A DNA stretch of 64,000 nucleotides from Euclidia mi (GCA_944739405.2 OX123190.2:84263086-84327085), one strand, 5' to 3'. Counted from the stretch's first letter, positions 1 through 12,283 are shown. The notes: generated from the sequence alone by a model not told the origin. Numbers and translations are program-made.

Positions 1-258
1 TCACGTAAAAGGAGCGAACATAATATCTTTATCGACAATGGACTTCACTATTCTAGAGCCTATGCATAAATATAGTAGATACAGATAGCAAAGCTAAAAC
101 ACAGAAATGAGAATTAATATATTTTTCGGATTTTTGCTATATTTTCAACCAGAATTCTACGGAAAGAACTGCGATTACATGTTTCTGTACCTTCTGTATA
201 GCAAAATGGTGTCTAAAATGTATGCCGATGACAGATACAGATCAGTCAATAAAATAAT
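1..258. other. AT-rich sequence, nothing recognised
   Basis: No exon, repeat head or inverted repeat was recognised. It is probably intronic to the verprolin gene on the minus strand, but that depends on exons outside the window. Confidence 0.4.
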
Positions 259-457
259 GGGCCCGCCAATTTTTTTTTTATTTATTTATAGTCTCACGCC
301 TGTATCCCCGAAGTGGTAGGTAGAGGTGTAAATATTACACCCACATTTCGCCATGAATTTTTAGGTCCCACGTAATAGGGGGCGAGCCTATTGCCGTTAC
401 CGGGACATCACCAGACTCCGGGCTGCTACTGAGTATTCGGAAACCGGGCCCGCCAAT
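259..457 (-). repeat. 5'-truncated tRNA-type SINE, family A, with target duplication
   Basis: The tail of SINE family A (body 271-445) lies in reverse orientation and begins with an A/T-rich tail. It matches the 3' part of the copies at 10235-10480 and 36398-36630. A 12-bp direct repeat GGGCCCGCCAAT flanks it at 259-270 and 446-457, as expected for a retroposed, 5'-truncated insertion. Confidence 0.85.
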
Positions 458-1299
458 ATTTGACATTTAGGTCTGATTCATATCTCAGAGTATTTCATAA
501 TCAACTATTAACAGCATAATTATGAAATTCTTAATAGAAATAACCATCGGAATCTCGCTATTCTGTAAATATGTGTAGTAATCAACACATAGTACATTAA
601 TAACAAATCGTATTCCAACTGTTTTTCTCAAGCAACTATCTAAGCTAAACGCTTGCGTTCCAAGTCAATAACTCGAAGAATGGCTACAAGAAACCCTTAA
701 CTACACGTATCTTGAAACAATAATCATTGATTGTTCCGATAATAGTGTAAACGTCATGTTTTACCACCCATAGACAAGACATAGAACTTCTTCATGCAAA
801 GATCTTCGAGCGGGCTTTTCTCTCGTCAACATTAGCGATTCAAGAGGCATAGCTAATCTTTATTACATACATTTAATCACGTATTATATGACGTAAGCGA
901 CACCCGCTAATATCACGTCGAAGTACTCACTTTCTCTAGTACTCGTGGTGTTGGTCGCTGCTTTAAATATTGATTGGGTACTTTAAAGGTTTGGAGAAAC
1001 GGCAGCGGCAGTGCAATGGGCAAACCGATTAAGATTGAAAATAAATGAGCAAGTTATATGTAAGTATGTGTTGATCTAAAATCTGCACTTGAACTCTCCA
1101 TTTGGCTAACCATGAGATTTGTTTACAATTGGTTTTAAAATTATAAACGAACAGTGAGAGACAATAAGAGGTCTTGCTTGGCTATTTACAACCTTATACA
1201 GCATATCATTTATACTTATATGGTAATCATTTGGTCAACGTAAATCAACTTGATTGTAGATAGGCTTATAAAAACGATACACAAACGGAAGTACGAAAA
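458..1299. other. No recognised feature
   Basis: AT-rich sequence with no coding signal or repeat recognised. Confidence 0.4.
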
Positions 1300-1445
1300 T
1301 TTTTTTTATTTATTTTATAGCGTAGGAAGACAAACGAAGAAGTGGGTCACCTGATGGTAAGTAATCACCGCCGCCCATAGACACCTGCAATGCGCGAAGG
1401 ATCACAAATGCGTTGCCTACCTTTTAAAAAGGAATTAAACGGTAC
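1300..1445. repeat. Interspersed repeat of a type common in Lepidoptera
   Basis: A T-rich start is followed by a segment reading CACCTGATGGTAAGTAATCA and a CCGCCGCCC run. I recognise this as a common dispersed lepidopteran repeat, probably the 3' end of a retroelement. The family assignment is from memory and tentative. Confidence 0.5.
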
Positions 1446-1621
1446 CTCAGAAGTCCTAGTACCCTTGACAATTAAAAAACAAATATAGAGATTATTTACC
1501 CTTTATATTAAATGTCACCTGACGAAGTCAAACGGCAATCAAGTCTACATAATAAAATAAACTGCACGCATACAAAACGAGCATTATGATATATCGTCGG
1601 CCATCGAATGATCGGTTAGAT

Positions 1622-3783
1622 CAGCCATACTCAACCTTTTTTTACACTGGGCCACATAATTGCTACTGTTTAATCTAGCGGGCCGCAGTAATTTACCTAC
1701 GTACCTATGTCGCGTATGTCCTTTACCGAGCTATAATAGTCTATCTATGTACCAAATTTAATCAAAACCGATTCAGTGGTTTAGTCGTGAAAGCGTAACA
1801 GACAAACAGTTTCTTTCGCATTTATAAGATTAGTGGCAAAGTGGGGATTATGCGACAGTAACATACTAATAATTTAAAAAATATAAGCATTTATGTAATA
1901 AAAAGGAGAAAGACCAAATACGGCCTGTAGCGGCCAGAAAGTTGTGAATCATTGAAATTAAACATATATTTTTTTAAAATTTTACATCGTTTTCGTTTCT
2001 TGATAGAGTATCGGTGAAAGAATTTAGTTTTTAAAGATTAATTATTTTGAATAAGCTATGGTAATAGCGGATGAATGTCTTATGTTGCCAGCATTAAAAA
2101 TAAAATGAAGTATGGTAGGCAGAAATTGTTTTAAGGAAATAATATTTTTATTACTATATTAGAAAACAATATATTTTATTTACTTTATAAGTATATTTGT
2201 AAAAAGAATCAAGAAATATATAATTTATTATACATTCCATAATTATTAATCGGTAAAAATCGTTTTGTTTTTTAATCGATAGTAGAAATATTTTTTCAAA
2301 CCATTTGCAACACTTTTTTTATCTGTTATGTCATTCGTGTTGCTACTGTGTGTATCGTAAATATTTTGCTCTGATTTATTGGTGTTTTCGTACGGTTTTA
2401 ATGTAATCTAATTGAATATAAATTCAATAATAATGATCAGTACCTTCTACCCATGCTAAGAATATGCAGCGGTGTTTGTGATTGTGGTTAGCTTTTTTGG
2501 ACGAGTATACATAGTACGAGGTTCCCTAGTACACAGGTGATTATTCATTATTATTGGCCACTCTTTATGTAGTTTTTGTTCTTTAAGACGCAAAGACATA
2601 CTTTTATTTACATCTAGGTATTATATTTATGTTAAAATTCAATTTTGAGGTATATTTAGTTGCGGAATAATTTCCATTTCAAATATATCGTATCTTATTT
2701 CCACCAAAAGTTATTTAAAAAGAAATTATACAGGTTAATACAGTAGTCATTTATCTTCAAAACACACATGGTGTTGTGTTTGGCCGTGCCAGGCCCATAA
2801 TGTATGGCCAAATGGTACATCTCCTTTATGTGATTTGTGACACTGTAACAAACTTTTGACAATTTTTGTTAAATCAGGTACATAATTACCGCATGCTAGG
2901 TACTCTCAAAACGTCGCGTCGCCGCGTCGTCTACGTATCAGTAAGCCGAGAGACCTTTTTCGCATATTTCTGGCTATGTAGATTCACATAGGTATGTTGA
3001 TGCAAACAATGTCAAGAGTAAGTGTGCACAATTTTTAATGTCTCCTAGCTATCCGGTACTAATTTCGAAAAATTCCTAATATTGATGTGTCTCTCTTCTC
3101 TTTAAAAATCGCCTCCAGATTCGTATCATTTTTAAATCAATCAGCTCATCAGATAATTTTACATTATCAAAACCCAATACTGCAAGCTCTGTTGTAGTGG
3201 CTACTTCTAAGTGCCAAGGAGTTTTAATTAAGAGAAGACATTTTTATTCTACGTAAATCTTTTCAAAAATTCGTTGCTTAAGAAAAGTAAGAAAGTACCA
3301 AATTTGAAATATAATTCAGATTTTCTGGGAACACATCAGTTCCATCATGTTGAGCTTTTATCAATGTTGGAAAATTGTTTTTTTTTATTATTTATTTCTT
3401 CGATATACATATTAATATGAAGTTTGTCTTGGAAAGCAAACACTTTACTTGCCTTTTGAGAAATCAGTTGATGCTCACCTTGTAATCGGCGATTAAGTTC
3501 ACCAAGTTTTTCTGTTATATCGCAAAGAAACGCTAAAAGACACCATCAACTGTATTGCTCAGGTTCTTTATAAGCTTGAAACCTGTAGTGTTCTGTGTGT
3601 ACGTAATAAGGGAGAAAACATGAGTAAATTAATTAATAGGTACGTTAATTTTACTTAATTTTGAACCTTTATAAGTAATACTACCTACTGTAAAAATAAA
3701 AGTACCTACTGTGCTATGCCGGGCCGCACAAAAAAGGCCAGCGGGCCGCATGCGGCCCGTAGGCCGCAGGTTGAGTATGGCTG
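1622..3783 (-). mobile_element. hAT-type DNA transposon relic with 8-bp target duplication
   Basis: The element starts CAGCCATACTCAACCT and ends with the exact reverse complement (3768-3783). A perfect 8-bp direct repeat GGTTAGAT flanks it (1614-1621 and 3784-3791), which is diagnostic of the hAT superfamily. The right end carries a GC-rich subterminal stretch of GGGCCGC/GCGGCCC blocks. A transposase remnant is readable on the minus strand at 3408-3536. The total of 2162 bp would fit a once-autonomous but decayed copy. It lies in what is probably a Vrp1 intron. Confidence 0.85.
3408..3536 (-). pseudogene. hAT transposase fragment (ZBED/SCAND3-like)
   Basis: On the minus strand an open stretch of 43 codons contains AFLCDITEKLGELNRRLQG, then a VFAFQDKL segment. 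This resembles the conserved region of hAT transposases of the ZBED5/SCAND3 type, where FLADI..KLN.LN..LQG is followed by an AF..KL block. No other part of the transposase could be read, so this is a broken copy. It sits between the matching termini of the 1622-3783 element, which supports the assignment. Confidence 0.7.
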
Positions 3784-3791
3784 GGTTAGAT

Positions 3792-5281
3792 GTCCCTGTA
3801 GCAAGCCTGACCATTTCGTGTAAAAGACGAAATAGATTAAATACAACATTTTCAAAAGAAGCTGATCGCAAACAACTTTGTTTGGCAGGTAAAATGTTTG
3901 TGCTCCTGTGACACAGTAATTATAACTTGTTGAAGGCTCATAATTAAAAAATATATTGTAAGTATAAGCAGTTTTCAGAGTATCACACGCCACAAGACAA
4001 GACAACCAGATAAGTTACTCTGGCAGTTTTTGTGACCAGCGTCATCTTGTCGTTTATAAATATATTTACTGCGAACAGTCCATTCGGTCTAGACAATGCC
4101 ACTAAAAATAACGTTGACTCGACAATTTTAAACCTAACGATTTTTAATCAGAAGGCACGAGTCATCGCGAATTCAAATTAAACTTGACAAACACCTCTGC
4201 CCAAACAGGTTTCCATTTATCAAATAAAAGTAGGCCTATAGCTATCGGTTTCGGTAATGCTATTATTAGCACTTTCATACAAATGACATAATGATGATCA
4301 TCGAATACCTGAATACTGATCGGAATATATGTGGAAAATGGAAAGTGAACTCAATATTGACGTGAAAAAGGATCTAGAGCCACGCTGGTTATTATGTGAA
4401 TGGGACGATTAGATCGGACCGTCTCACAGATAGACGTAAAGTAACAGTTTCCTTAGTGTTACAAAAGAAGATCCGTTATAATGGTAATGTTGGTAGGGCA
4501 ACGACAGGTGGCAGATCGGGTTATTTTGTGGCGAAGGAGTATCTACGGGAATCATCCCGGACCGAGTAAAAACTGTTACGGATCCAGACAATGCAATCAC
4601 GGAATCAGCGCGCATCGGATCAGCGCTCCACGGAGCTGGGGATGTCCATTGTGAATATGAATTCTACATGAACTCTTCTTATTCAGTGGTACGATAGATT
4701 TATGAATGAGCTCCCAGTCTTAGTCTTCTCACGGTCTCTCCTTTTGACTTCTTTTAACACTCATCGATAGATTCGATCTTACACGTAATATGTAGTTTGT
4801 CACTTTATATCCACGAATTCGTTGGATGATTTAGTTTTACAATGCTTCCATGCTTCTAACCAGATAAACACGTTTCGGCTGCTAAGCGCACATCATGAAC
4901 GGTTTTTGAAGAGAATAAGGATGGTCTCAAAAGCAAGATAAAACCCCTTTTATTTTCACCCCTGGCGTTTTATGTTTAGTATAATGGTCCGTAGATCTTT
5001 GTGTCAAGCACACAGGCCTTAACCACTTGACACGAACAGTTAATTAGACAATAGGATCTTATCGTCCCTTTTAACATCCTCTATTATATAAAATGCATAT
5101 TTTTGGACCCAACAACGAAAAAGCTTTTGAGCAAAAATGGACCTTTGTGGTCAAACACAACAAAGATGCCTGATACAAACGCAAAAAGAACAAAATGGCT
5201 AGCAAAATTCTTTTTGCGGTTATGGTATCACAATTCTTTGGAGCAAAAGGTTTTTATAAATTATTTAATAATAGGACTCAC
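3792..5281. other. Probable Vrp1 intron 2, nothing recognised
   Basis: I looked for a further proline-rich Vrp1 exon on the minus strand and found none. No repeat head was recognised. The splice donor at 5281 opens this intron; its acceptor must lie farther left, probably outside the window. Confidence 0.45.
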
Positions 5282-5649
5282 CAAAGGCATCGCAGGTTTC
5301 TGGACGGGCGGTTGAGGAGGAGGTCCTCTCGTCCTGATATCACTTGGCTGTCTTCGGACCGCGGGTCTCGCTGGAGGCTCCCTCGGCGGTTCTCTCGACA
5401 CTTCTCTCGAATACGCCGGCTGTTCTCGCGCTGACGCTTCTCTAGAATATTCCCTAGCCTCCCTGGTCTCTCTTTCCCGACCAGCCAACGCTTCCGACAG
5501 CGCTGCGGACAGGGCCCCGACATTGGAGCCTCCTGAAGGCGCCGGTGGTAGCGCCGGTCGTGGCTTGTCTGGTGAATTTCTTTGCGGTGGATGCTGTGGC
5601 GGGGGAAATCTTGGTGCGTCTGATTTTACTTGCCCATTAGGTGTGGATC
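5282..5649 (-). CDS. Vrp1: Vrp1 coding exon 2 (proline-rich)
   Basis: The acceptor TTTTTCACAG precedes 5649 and the donor TTG|GTGAGT follows 5282. The frame continues from exon 1 and stays open for 122 codons (residues 119-240). It is rich in Pro, Arg and Glu, with a short SREx repeat (EYSREAS, AYSREVSREPP) around residues 180-205. Confidence 0.85.
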
Positions 5650-8600
5650 CTGTGAAAAATAGGTAATTAATTAAAATCAAATACTTAGGATCGGTTTTAG
5701 CTCGGGTTGAATAGTTTAAGTTTATCGGCATGATTACATCTTACAAGACGTATTATACGTACAATATCTAACAGTTTTAAGAAGTTTAAGATTTCCTCGA
5801 CTCGCGTCTTGAGTTAATCCATTACTGCATGTCGCACCAGTGTGATGTCGAACTTTCAGTGTGTCGCACAAGTGTACATTCGAATTACGGTGAGTCGCTT
5901 CGTATAGTAACTTAAGCATTATTCTCATTTCCATTTGAAAAGCTTACTTAGTACACTCCGTCATATGAAGTATATATGACACAGACACAAATCCTTGTTA
6001 TTCCCGTGAGGAGTACTATTTTTGAGCACCTAACTGAAGCAATGTACAACTGGAGGCCAAGCATTGTCCTTTAACTCTCATCATCATCATCAGTCTCTAA
6101 CAGTCCACTGATGGCCTAGGCCTCTCCTTCGAAAGGAGGAATTGACCTACTATACCATGCTGGCCAAACTGGTTGGTATAGGGTTTGTATCAAGTTTTCC
6201 TGCTCTTACAGTGCTGTTCTCTGCATAATATGCTCCCTCTGTCGGCTCTTACGACACCCATGGGATGATATGGGGACATTCCATATTCTTAATCCGTCAC
6301 CACACGGACACTAACTCTATTACAGGAAAAATGATTTTGAAACAGAGGCATGTCGCAAAGACATGACCGCACAAATCTATCGAATGACAATGTTAAGCAG
6401 CTTCGTCATCATCTGGTTTATGGACGGGTAACCAATACTCTGTGCCTATTTTTATTTATTTTCTTGTGAGTATGGTATGTGGCTAACATCGGCGTCGGGA
6501 GTTTTTAAAACGCTTGAAGGCCTCTAACATGCCCTAACAGTGGTTACGTGTGAGACAAAACCCGAGATTTATGTGCCCTGTGAAGCACGGTATCACTGTT
6601 AATGCCACAAGCGGTCACCCACCTTAATTGTGACTACTCCTAGAAGTGTTTAACTTGGCCAATCTTTTACGAACTGCAAGTCAAGTTACGCTATGGCGCT
6701 CCATGCTTTTGAAAGCAATTAGGTATGCGGATTCAGGTCATCACACAGTACTTTGACAGTCATTACAGGGAGTTAGTAGCCATGTGGCTAGTGACCAAAT
6801 TACACTATAATGTTGAGGTTTTCCTATTCCTATTAATTTTATCTCTTTGTTTGTAATAGTGCCAGTTTTACAAATGATGATGACATTTATAAATAACAAA
6901 TCAGTTTTCCTTCCCAAATATTGCAATGTGTTACTTTTAAACATTATCTTGTTACTAACATACTTAAATAATTATAAATCTGCTACATGACTATATGTAT
7001 TAGCGGGATATCAGTATCACAAGTATATCTGAGCAACTTGAACAGGCAGACACAGACAGTAGTAATTGGTTTCAGGTCCAACATTAAATGGACACTCATG
7101 GGAGATAACACATAATTTTTTGCAGTGAGTCTGGCATGTTTTCTTTGAACTCCCTTCTGTATTGTTGCTTTGAAGTTGAGTTGACAAGCATGCCTTCTTC
7201 AAACGAATTTCTCGTATTTATTTGTCTTTAGCCTAACCTCTCCAAAATGGCAAAGCTTCTTATTTATATTTGGTACATTGGGCAAAACAAGTAGTATAAT
7301 AGAAAAACTAGTTAAAATTATTTATCATTTATGCTAATAGCTTCAATTAAAACCAATTTTATTTGGCATCTATATATAATATAGATATAAGTAATTTGCA
7401 ATTTTTCCTTAAAACCTTGAACCCGATATAAATAATTTACATGATTATACACTGTGTCAATGTGAAATAAAAATAAAAGATTATTATATCATATTTTTTT
7501 AGAGCAATCGCATGAACCATAAACTGGTAAATAAGGATGCAAATGACCATTAGGTTAAATATAGTGGGCTATATTTACATGATACAGACATGAAGTCTCT
7601 TCTATTTTTAACATAGTTGTTTGTTTTTCATGAGAGTGTGTGGCCAACTCTAGTGTCAGAGTTTTTCTCCGACATTACCTAACAATTCTTATCTATAGAC
7701 AAGAACTGGGACTGACAGCTTTACATGCCCTCTGAAGCATGGTAGCGCTCAAATGTAAATGCTACACATGGTCACCCATCCATTTTTCACAATTTAATGA
7801 AGACCGAGAAAACAGATTGATAATGCCAATGGCAGTACAATTTGTTTGACACTGTTCACATTTACACGGACCAAGAATGATGGTGTAGTTTATTGACCCA
7901 GTGATAAAAATGGACTTTTATTATGGTTCACATATTTGATAACAACCCATGCCATATATCTTATCTGTCAATGGATTATGGGGTCAATGGCTATCACACA
8001 AATTTGACAGTTACACACCATAACAAGGACTTTATTTATTTTATGCAATAACAGATTGGTTTGATAAATCGTATTTATTTATTATTTATTGTTTAATCCT
8101 GTTAAAAATGTATATTTATAGATTCTTTAAACTTACAAGATTTTCTACAATATCTATACAGTATTGGTATGATTTAAAATAACTTGAAGATAATGATAAC
8201 TTTGAAAATCTCGGAAGTATTGGTATCTAAGAATAGCAAAAGTTTATAATATTGGTCACAGATGTTAGTCTTAAATGTGTTTACCAACATAATAATCAAT
8301 AAGTATTAATTTATACACATTGGCATGGAAAACAATAATATTGCCCAATGTTTGCTTGTATAGCTAACAAATTAGACAGTTTATACAAAAATGCTTTTTT
8401 TACACATACCTAATTGTTTTATTGGGTTGGGTTTAGAAACGTGCTGCCTCGATAGACGAAAAGTAAGGATATTAGGGGGTTCTAGGGGGTCTTCTCATAC
8501 CTATGCAACACGATTTTCTTGCCGGAAACGCCGTTTTATAAAAAAAAAATACGACAACATTCTTAATTTTTAGGTTAGGTTAGTGTAGTGGGACACTTTT

Positions 8601-9560
8601 TTTAACGCAAATTTGGAAAAAGGAAATATAACAAAGGTAAATATACCCTTATTATTTATAATTTGACTTATTATGCAGACAGACTTAGTCTCAGAACCGA
8701 CACGGGGCACCCCGACCCCACGTAGTGTTGTGGTCCCTACCCCTAGAGTGTTTTTTATATATGCGAGAGCTTTTGGCGGGAGCACACCCGGAGTCAGACT
8801 CAGTTCACAGTACAAAACACACAGTACCTAAAGAAAAGTGCCTACTACACTAACCTAACCTAAAAATTAAGAATATTGTCGTAGTTTTTTTTATAAAACG
8901 GCGTTTCCGGCAAGAAAATCGTGTTGCATAGGTATAAGAAGACCCCCTAGAACCCTCTAATATCCTCAATTTGCGTCTATCGAGGCAGCACGTTTCTAAA
9001 CTTTAACCATTTTATTACTTATATACATTTTTTTTAACATCTAATACTAATTACTGTTATCAACCTGTACCTAATAATAAAACAACACAACATTTCTTTC
9101 TGAAAATGATAAGAACCATTTGATAAGGCAAGCTTAGATACCATATCTATGGTATCTGCTAATCACAATAGATTTTATTACTTTATCATTGGGTGTTAGA
9201 TCATTTACCTGCTAGTTTACCAGTGGGTCGTAGCTTGGGCATCCCTCCGGCGAACAGTCCGCCCAGTCCGGGCGGAGCACCGCCGCCACCGTTCTGTAGC
9301 GGGGCTGCACTCCTCGCGGAGTTACCGCCCGGAGAAGCACCACTAGTCACATTTGACACTTTCCCAGGAATGTGAGGTCCACTTTTGTCCACCGTATGAG
9401 TCTTTTTTAACTTCGTACCCTGTCTTATAGAACTCAACAAGGCACCTCTGTCATCAGCTGAGCTACTCTTCGAGCCTCCGCCTCCTACGCCGAACACGGG
9501 CGGGGGCGGCGGCCCCGGGGGTGGCGGAGGGCCAGGCGGCGGTGGAGGCTTCGGACCCAT
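5282..9560 (-). CDS. Vrp1: Verprolin / WASP-interacting protein (WIP), 5' part of the gene
   Basis: Two coding exons (9560-9209 and 5649-5282) are joined across a 3.56-kb intron with a matching split codon (G|GA) and give the first 240 residues. In order: an N-terminal polyproline tract (about residues 4-21), a Gly-rich spacer, a WH2 actin-binding motif (RGALLSSIRQGTKLKKT, residues 38-54), and the WIP-family segment PPGLGGLFAGGMPKLR (residues 96-111). A Pro- and Arg/Glu-rich region follows, ending in PPPQPPVQKPAMPL. WIP/verprolin proteins bind monomeric actin through WH2 and chaperone WASP through a C-terminal motif; in insects the homologue acts in myoblast fusion. The C-terminal WASP-binding exon is not in the window, so the gene is cut by the left edge. 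The ATG at 9560 is the first in frame and opens the polyproline run, as in vertebrate WIP. Confidence 0.88.
6066..6302 (-). repeat. Short retroelement tail ending in (GAT)n, reverse orientation
   Basis: The sequence begins with CATCATCATCATCAG, then CAGTCCACTGATGGCCTAGG, and ends in a conserved ATTCTTAATCCGTCACCACA block. Near-identical copies lie at 40974-41215 (same strand) and 55073-55310 (opposite strand). The (GAT)n 3' tail is typical of lepidopteran non-LTR-driven SINEs. Confidence 0.75.
6452..6624. repeat. SINE family C copy
   Basis: Shares with 7615-7785 and 11425-11640 the order TGTGGC..AC, TCGG(A/G)GTTTT, GGCCTC..ACAT, TTTATGTGCCCTGTGAAGCA and a final GTCACCCA block. Confidence 0.6.
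7615..7785. repeat. SINE family C copy
   Basis: Diverged copy of the same family, recognised by GTGTGGCCAACTCTAGTGTC and CCCTCTGAAGCATGGTAG. Confidence 0.6.
8432..9000. mobile_element. Foldback MITE with about 160-bp inverted arms
   Basis: The left arm (8432-8594) and right arm (about 8845-9000) are near-identical inverted copies starting TTTAGAAACGTGCTGCCTCG and ending near GGTTAGGTTAGTGTAGT. The 250-bp centre is unrelated to the arms and GC-richer. No clear target duplication was found, so the superfamily is unknown. Confidence 0.8.
9209..9560 (-). CDS. Vrp1: Vrp1 coding exon 1 (polyproline + WH2)
   Basis: Codons 1-117 plus one base. The donor GCAG|GTAAAT follows at 9208. The exon carries the polyproline tract, the WH2 motif and the GLGGLF...GMPKLR block. 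Confidence 0.9.
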
Positions 9561-9720
9561 TGCTACACTTTACTAAAACTCACTATCACCAAATGCCATC
9601 AGTAGCAAAATAAATTTACAAACGTTACACCAGCTACTCCTGTATTCAAGTAACGGACTCTAAACCTTCACAGCGAACCTCTGCGGACGTTCTGGCACGT
9701 GATGACAACACTCAATGCAC
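9561..9720 (-). promoter_or_regulatory. Vrp1 5' UTR / promoter area
   Basis: Sequence immediately upstream of the Vrp1 start codon. It contains a CACGTG-like element (GGCACGTGATG near 9692-9702) but no TATA box. The assignment rests on position only. Confidence 0.35.
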
Positions 9721-10220
9721 AATACGTCACTGTACACCGATACATACTAATTTACATAAAATATTGAAGAACCTTGTCCCAAAAGATTAATCATTGTAGG
9801 AAGTACGTAGGCACTAGAAATTGTTTTTACAGAGTTCACTTCATTAAACTTGGTAAGCAATGTTCTTTCAAAACATCGTTTATTGTTCGCTATGTCTGAT
9901 CGTACAGAATAGTAACGAGTTCGTTTGAAATATTGCAAAATATGTACAGCCACCTCAAAGCGCTAAATTGAACGGAATGAACTCAATATGCATTTGTAAA
10001 ATTCACAAATGGCCGACCAGAGTTGTCAAAAAACTTTTAACAGATAAAAATAACAAAATAAATGTTGGAAGCTGAAAAAATTATACAGCACTTCACGCAA
10101 TTTTTGAACTTTTTGGTTTAAATATTTTATCAAACATGTTGACTTTAGTTCTGACTGGTTACTTTAGCCATTGAAACAGTCTAATTTTATTGATTCTAAA
10201 TTTTAACATAGATTAAAGCA

Positions 10221-10494
10221 AATATATAATATTTGACTGCCTCCGCGGTCCAGTGGATAGCGTATGCGACTGCTGATCGGAGGTCCCGTGTTCGATTCCC
10301 GGGTCGGGCAAAAGTGTTACTGGGTTTTCCGAATACTTAGAAACAGCACGGAGTCTGGTGATGTGCCTAGTAACGGCAATAGGCTCGCTTGCCCCTATTG
10401 CGTGGGACCTAAAAATTCATGGCGTAATGTGGATGTAATATTACACCTCTTCGGGGATGAGGCGTGAATCTATAAAAAAAAATATATAATATTT
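10221..10494 (+). repeat. Full-length tRNA-type SINE, family A
   Basis: The body (10235-10480) has a tRNA-like head with A box (GGTCCAGTGGATAG) and B box (GTTCGATTCCC), a conserved middle and an A-rich tail. A 14-bp target duplication AATATATAATATTT flanks it at 10221-10234 and 10481-10494. It shows no intact tRNA fold, so it is not a tRNA gene. Confidence 0.9.
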
Positions 10495-11269
10495 ATTTGC
10501 TTTACCCTAGCTTATTTAACTTTGCATTTCCGTCGTCTTTTTCTGGCATCTCTCATTCAAGTTATCAAACGGCTTAACATTCAAACTTACCACTTACGAT
10601 ATCGGAACAATAATGCTCCACAGAATTGAACCGTTCGCTGCTGCCGCTGCGTGGATACTATCAAAACGTAGTCTATTCTTATAAATCTGAAATATGAAAA
10701 GCATGCTGCAAATCAGTCTACCTACTTGACGATCTACCATTTGTGCATCTAGCAAAGGTTAAGGGTACCCAGACTTCTCATTTGAATAGCTAAATTGTCA
10801 GTAAAAAAATTCTAAATACGAGTTAATAATTCATTGTAGGTTTCATCTATCATGAAAAGTAATCGACTGCTAGCTAGCGATAAGCGGTAAGTGTAGGGAC
10901 TACTTACTAGTCGACTGCTAGCTGTAAGAATGTAGACAGCTGAGCTCATAGACTAGTATTATTACCTATATTATTTGGAAGCAGAGCTGATCAGCCTGAT
11001 GGTTGTCGTTGCGTGGATAGTGGATAGTGGTACTGGCGTCTACGTTTGGCTAGGCTGTGCGAGAGTGTTGGAGTGGTATTGTATAACCGCTAAATTCAAT
11101 ATCCGATCTATCCATTGATTTAGAGATTTGAGATAGATATGAGATAGATGTTCGACATATTTGGTTGGATGTCAAATATATACGTATCTCATATCTCCAA
11201 ATCCATGGTTAGAACTTAAATTGAAACCATCCCACACGTACAAATAAAACTCTGCAGGTGAACTCTATT
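10495..11269. other. No recognised feature
   Basis: Intergenic AT-rich sequence. A short imperfect duplicate (GACTGCTAGCTAG / GACTGCTAGCTG near 10865 and 10913) is the only structure noted. Confidence 0.4.
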
Positions 11270-11770
11270 GTCTGACGCGTTTAATTGTTAATTTTCACTC
11301 GCCCCGTGCGTTTGAGAGCACGATAAACGCCGTCGATCCCGGCTGTCATGAAGATCTTTCAGTCGCTATGAGAAGTCATTGCCTCCAAATGATTTGACGC
11401 TATTCTAAACCATCGAATATTGCTTTGCATTTTATTTTTTTTTAAGTAACGGTGTGGCCAACTCTGGTGTCGGAGTTTTCAGACAGCCCGAAGGCCTCCG
11501 ACATGGCCTAACGATTCTTACCCTAAGGTATGAACCTAGACCGACAGCTTTACGTGCCGTCCGAAGCACGGTAGTGCTCTGACGTGAATGCAACACGCAG
11601 TGACCCATCCAGGTGGCGACCTTTGCAAGATAGCAAGATATCCCTTTGGGTTGCGGAGATCAGACAGGCAGTCGCTCTGTGGGAAACATAATACATATTC
11701 AAATTTGGTTAGACTACTAAGTGGACCCCGGGATGTAACTGGGATAACGCTAGGAGGATGAAATTCGTCA
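11270..11770 (+). repeat. SINE family B interrupted by a SINE family C copy
   Basis: The family B middle (GGCTGTCATGAAGATCTTTC, ...CATCGAATATTGCT) stops at about 11422. A family C copy occupies about 11423-11637, and family B resumes at ATCCCTTTGGGTTGCGGAG and ends GGGATAACGCTAGGAGGATG. This is one SINE inserted into another. Confidence 0.75.
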
Positions 11771-11855
11771 TCATTGAATCATTATATATTTTTAATTGAC
11801 AAATCAAAAATTATTTATAGGTGCAGTACATATTTGTGCATAATAATGGGAAGCA

Positions 11856-12283
11856 AACACAATCAGAATATTATAGGCAGCGATAGCCTAGTGGAGATAC
11901 CAACGGGCTGCCATGCAGAGGGTGTCGGGTTCGAATCCACGGCGCACACCAATGACTTTTCGAAGTTAAGTGTATTAAATTGTTAATTGCCTCGGAGAGC
12001 ACGTTAAACCGTCGCGCGTCGGTCTCGGCTGTCATGAAGATCTTTGACAGTCGTTACGGGGAGTCAGTATCCTCAAATAAACTGACACTGGTCTAAACCA
12101 TGGAATATCGCTATCCCTTTGGGTTGCGGAGGTCAGACGGCAGTCGCTCTGTGGAAAAGTTTATATTCTGTCATATCTGGTTAGACCGGTAAGCGGACCT
12201 CGGGCTCCAAGGCGTGTAAATCTTGGATGCAACCGGGATAACGCCAGGGCGATGATGATGATGAAACACAATTAGAATATTAT
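11856..12283 (+). repeat. Full-length tRNA-type SINE, family B
   Basis: Head GGCAGCGATAGCCTAGTGG (A box) and GGGTTCGAATCCAC (B box), family B middle, tail (GAT)n. Flanks ACACAATCAGAATATTA and ACACAATTAGAATATTA are a target duplication with one mismatch. Confidence 0.88.

Larger units (their letters stand above)
5650..9208. other. Vrp1 intron 1
   Basis: The 3.56-kb intron holds an RTE-type tail (6066-6302), two SINE family C copies (6452-6624, 7615-7785) and a foldback MITE (8432-9000). Nothing else in the AT-rich remainder was recognised. Confidence 0.75.

Noticed and set aside
5195..5434. Plus-strand Arg-rich frame
   Set aside because: Antisense shadow of the proline/arginine-rich Vrp1 exon 2.
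5278..5523. Minus-strand 81-codon frame
   Set aside because: Alternative frame of Vrp1 exon 2; only the proline-rich frame continues exon 1.
9193..9375. Plus-strand proline-rich frame
   Set aside because: Antisense of the Gly/Pro-rich Vrp1 exon 1.
10235..10320. tRNA gene
   Set aside because: A and B boxes are present, but the acceptor and anticodon stems do not pair, a SINE body follows, and a target duplication encloses it.
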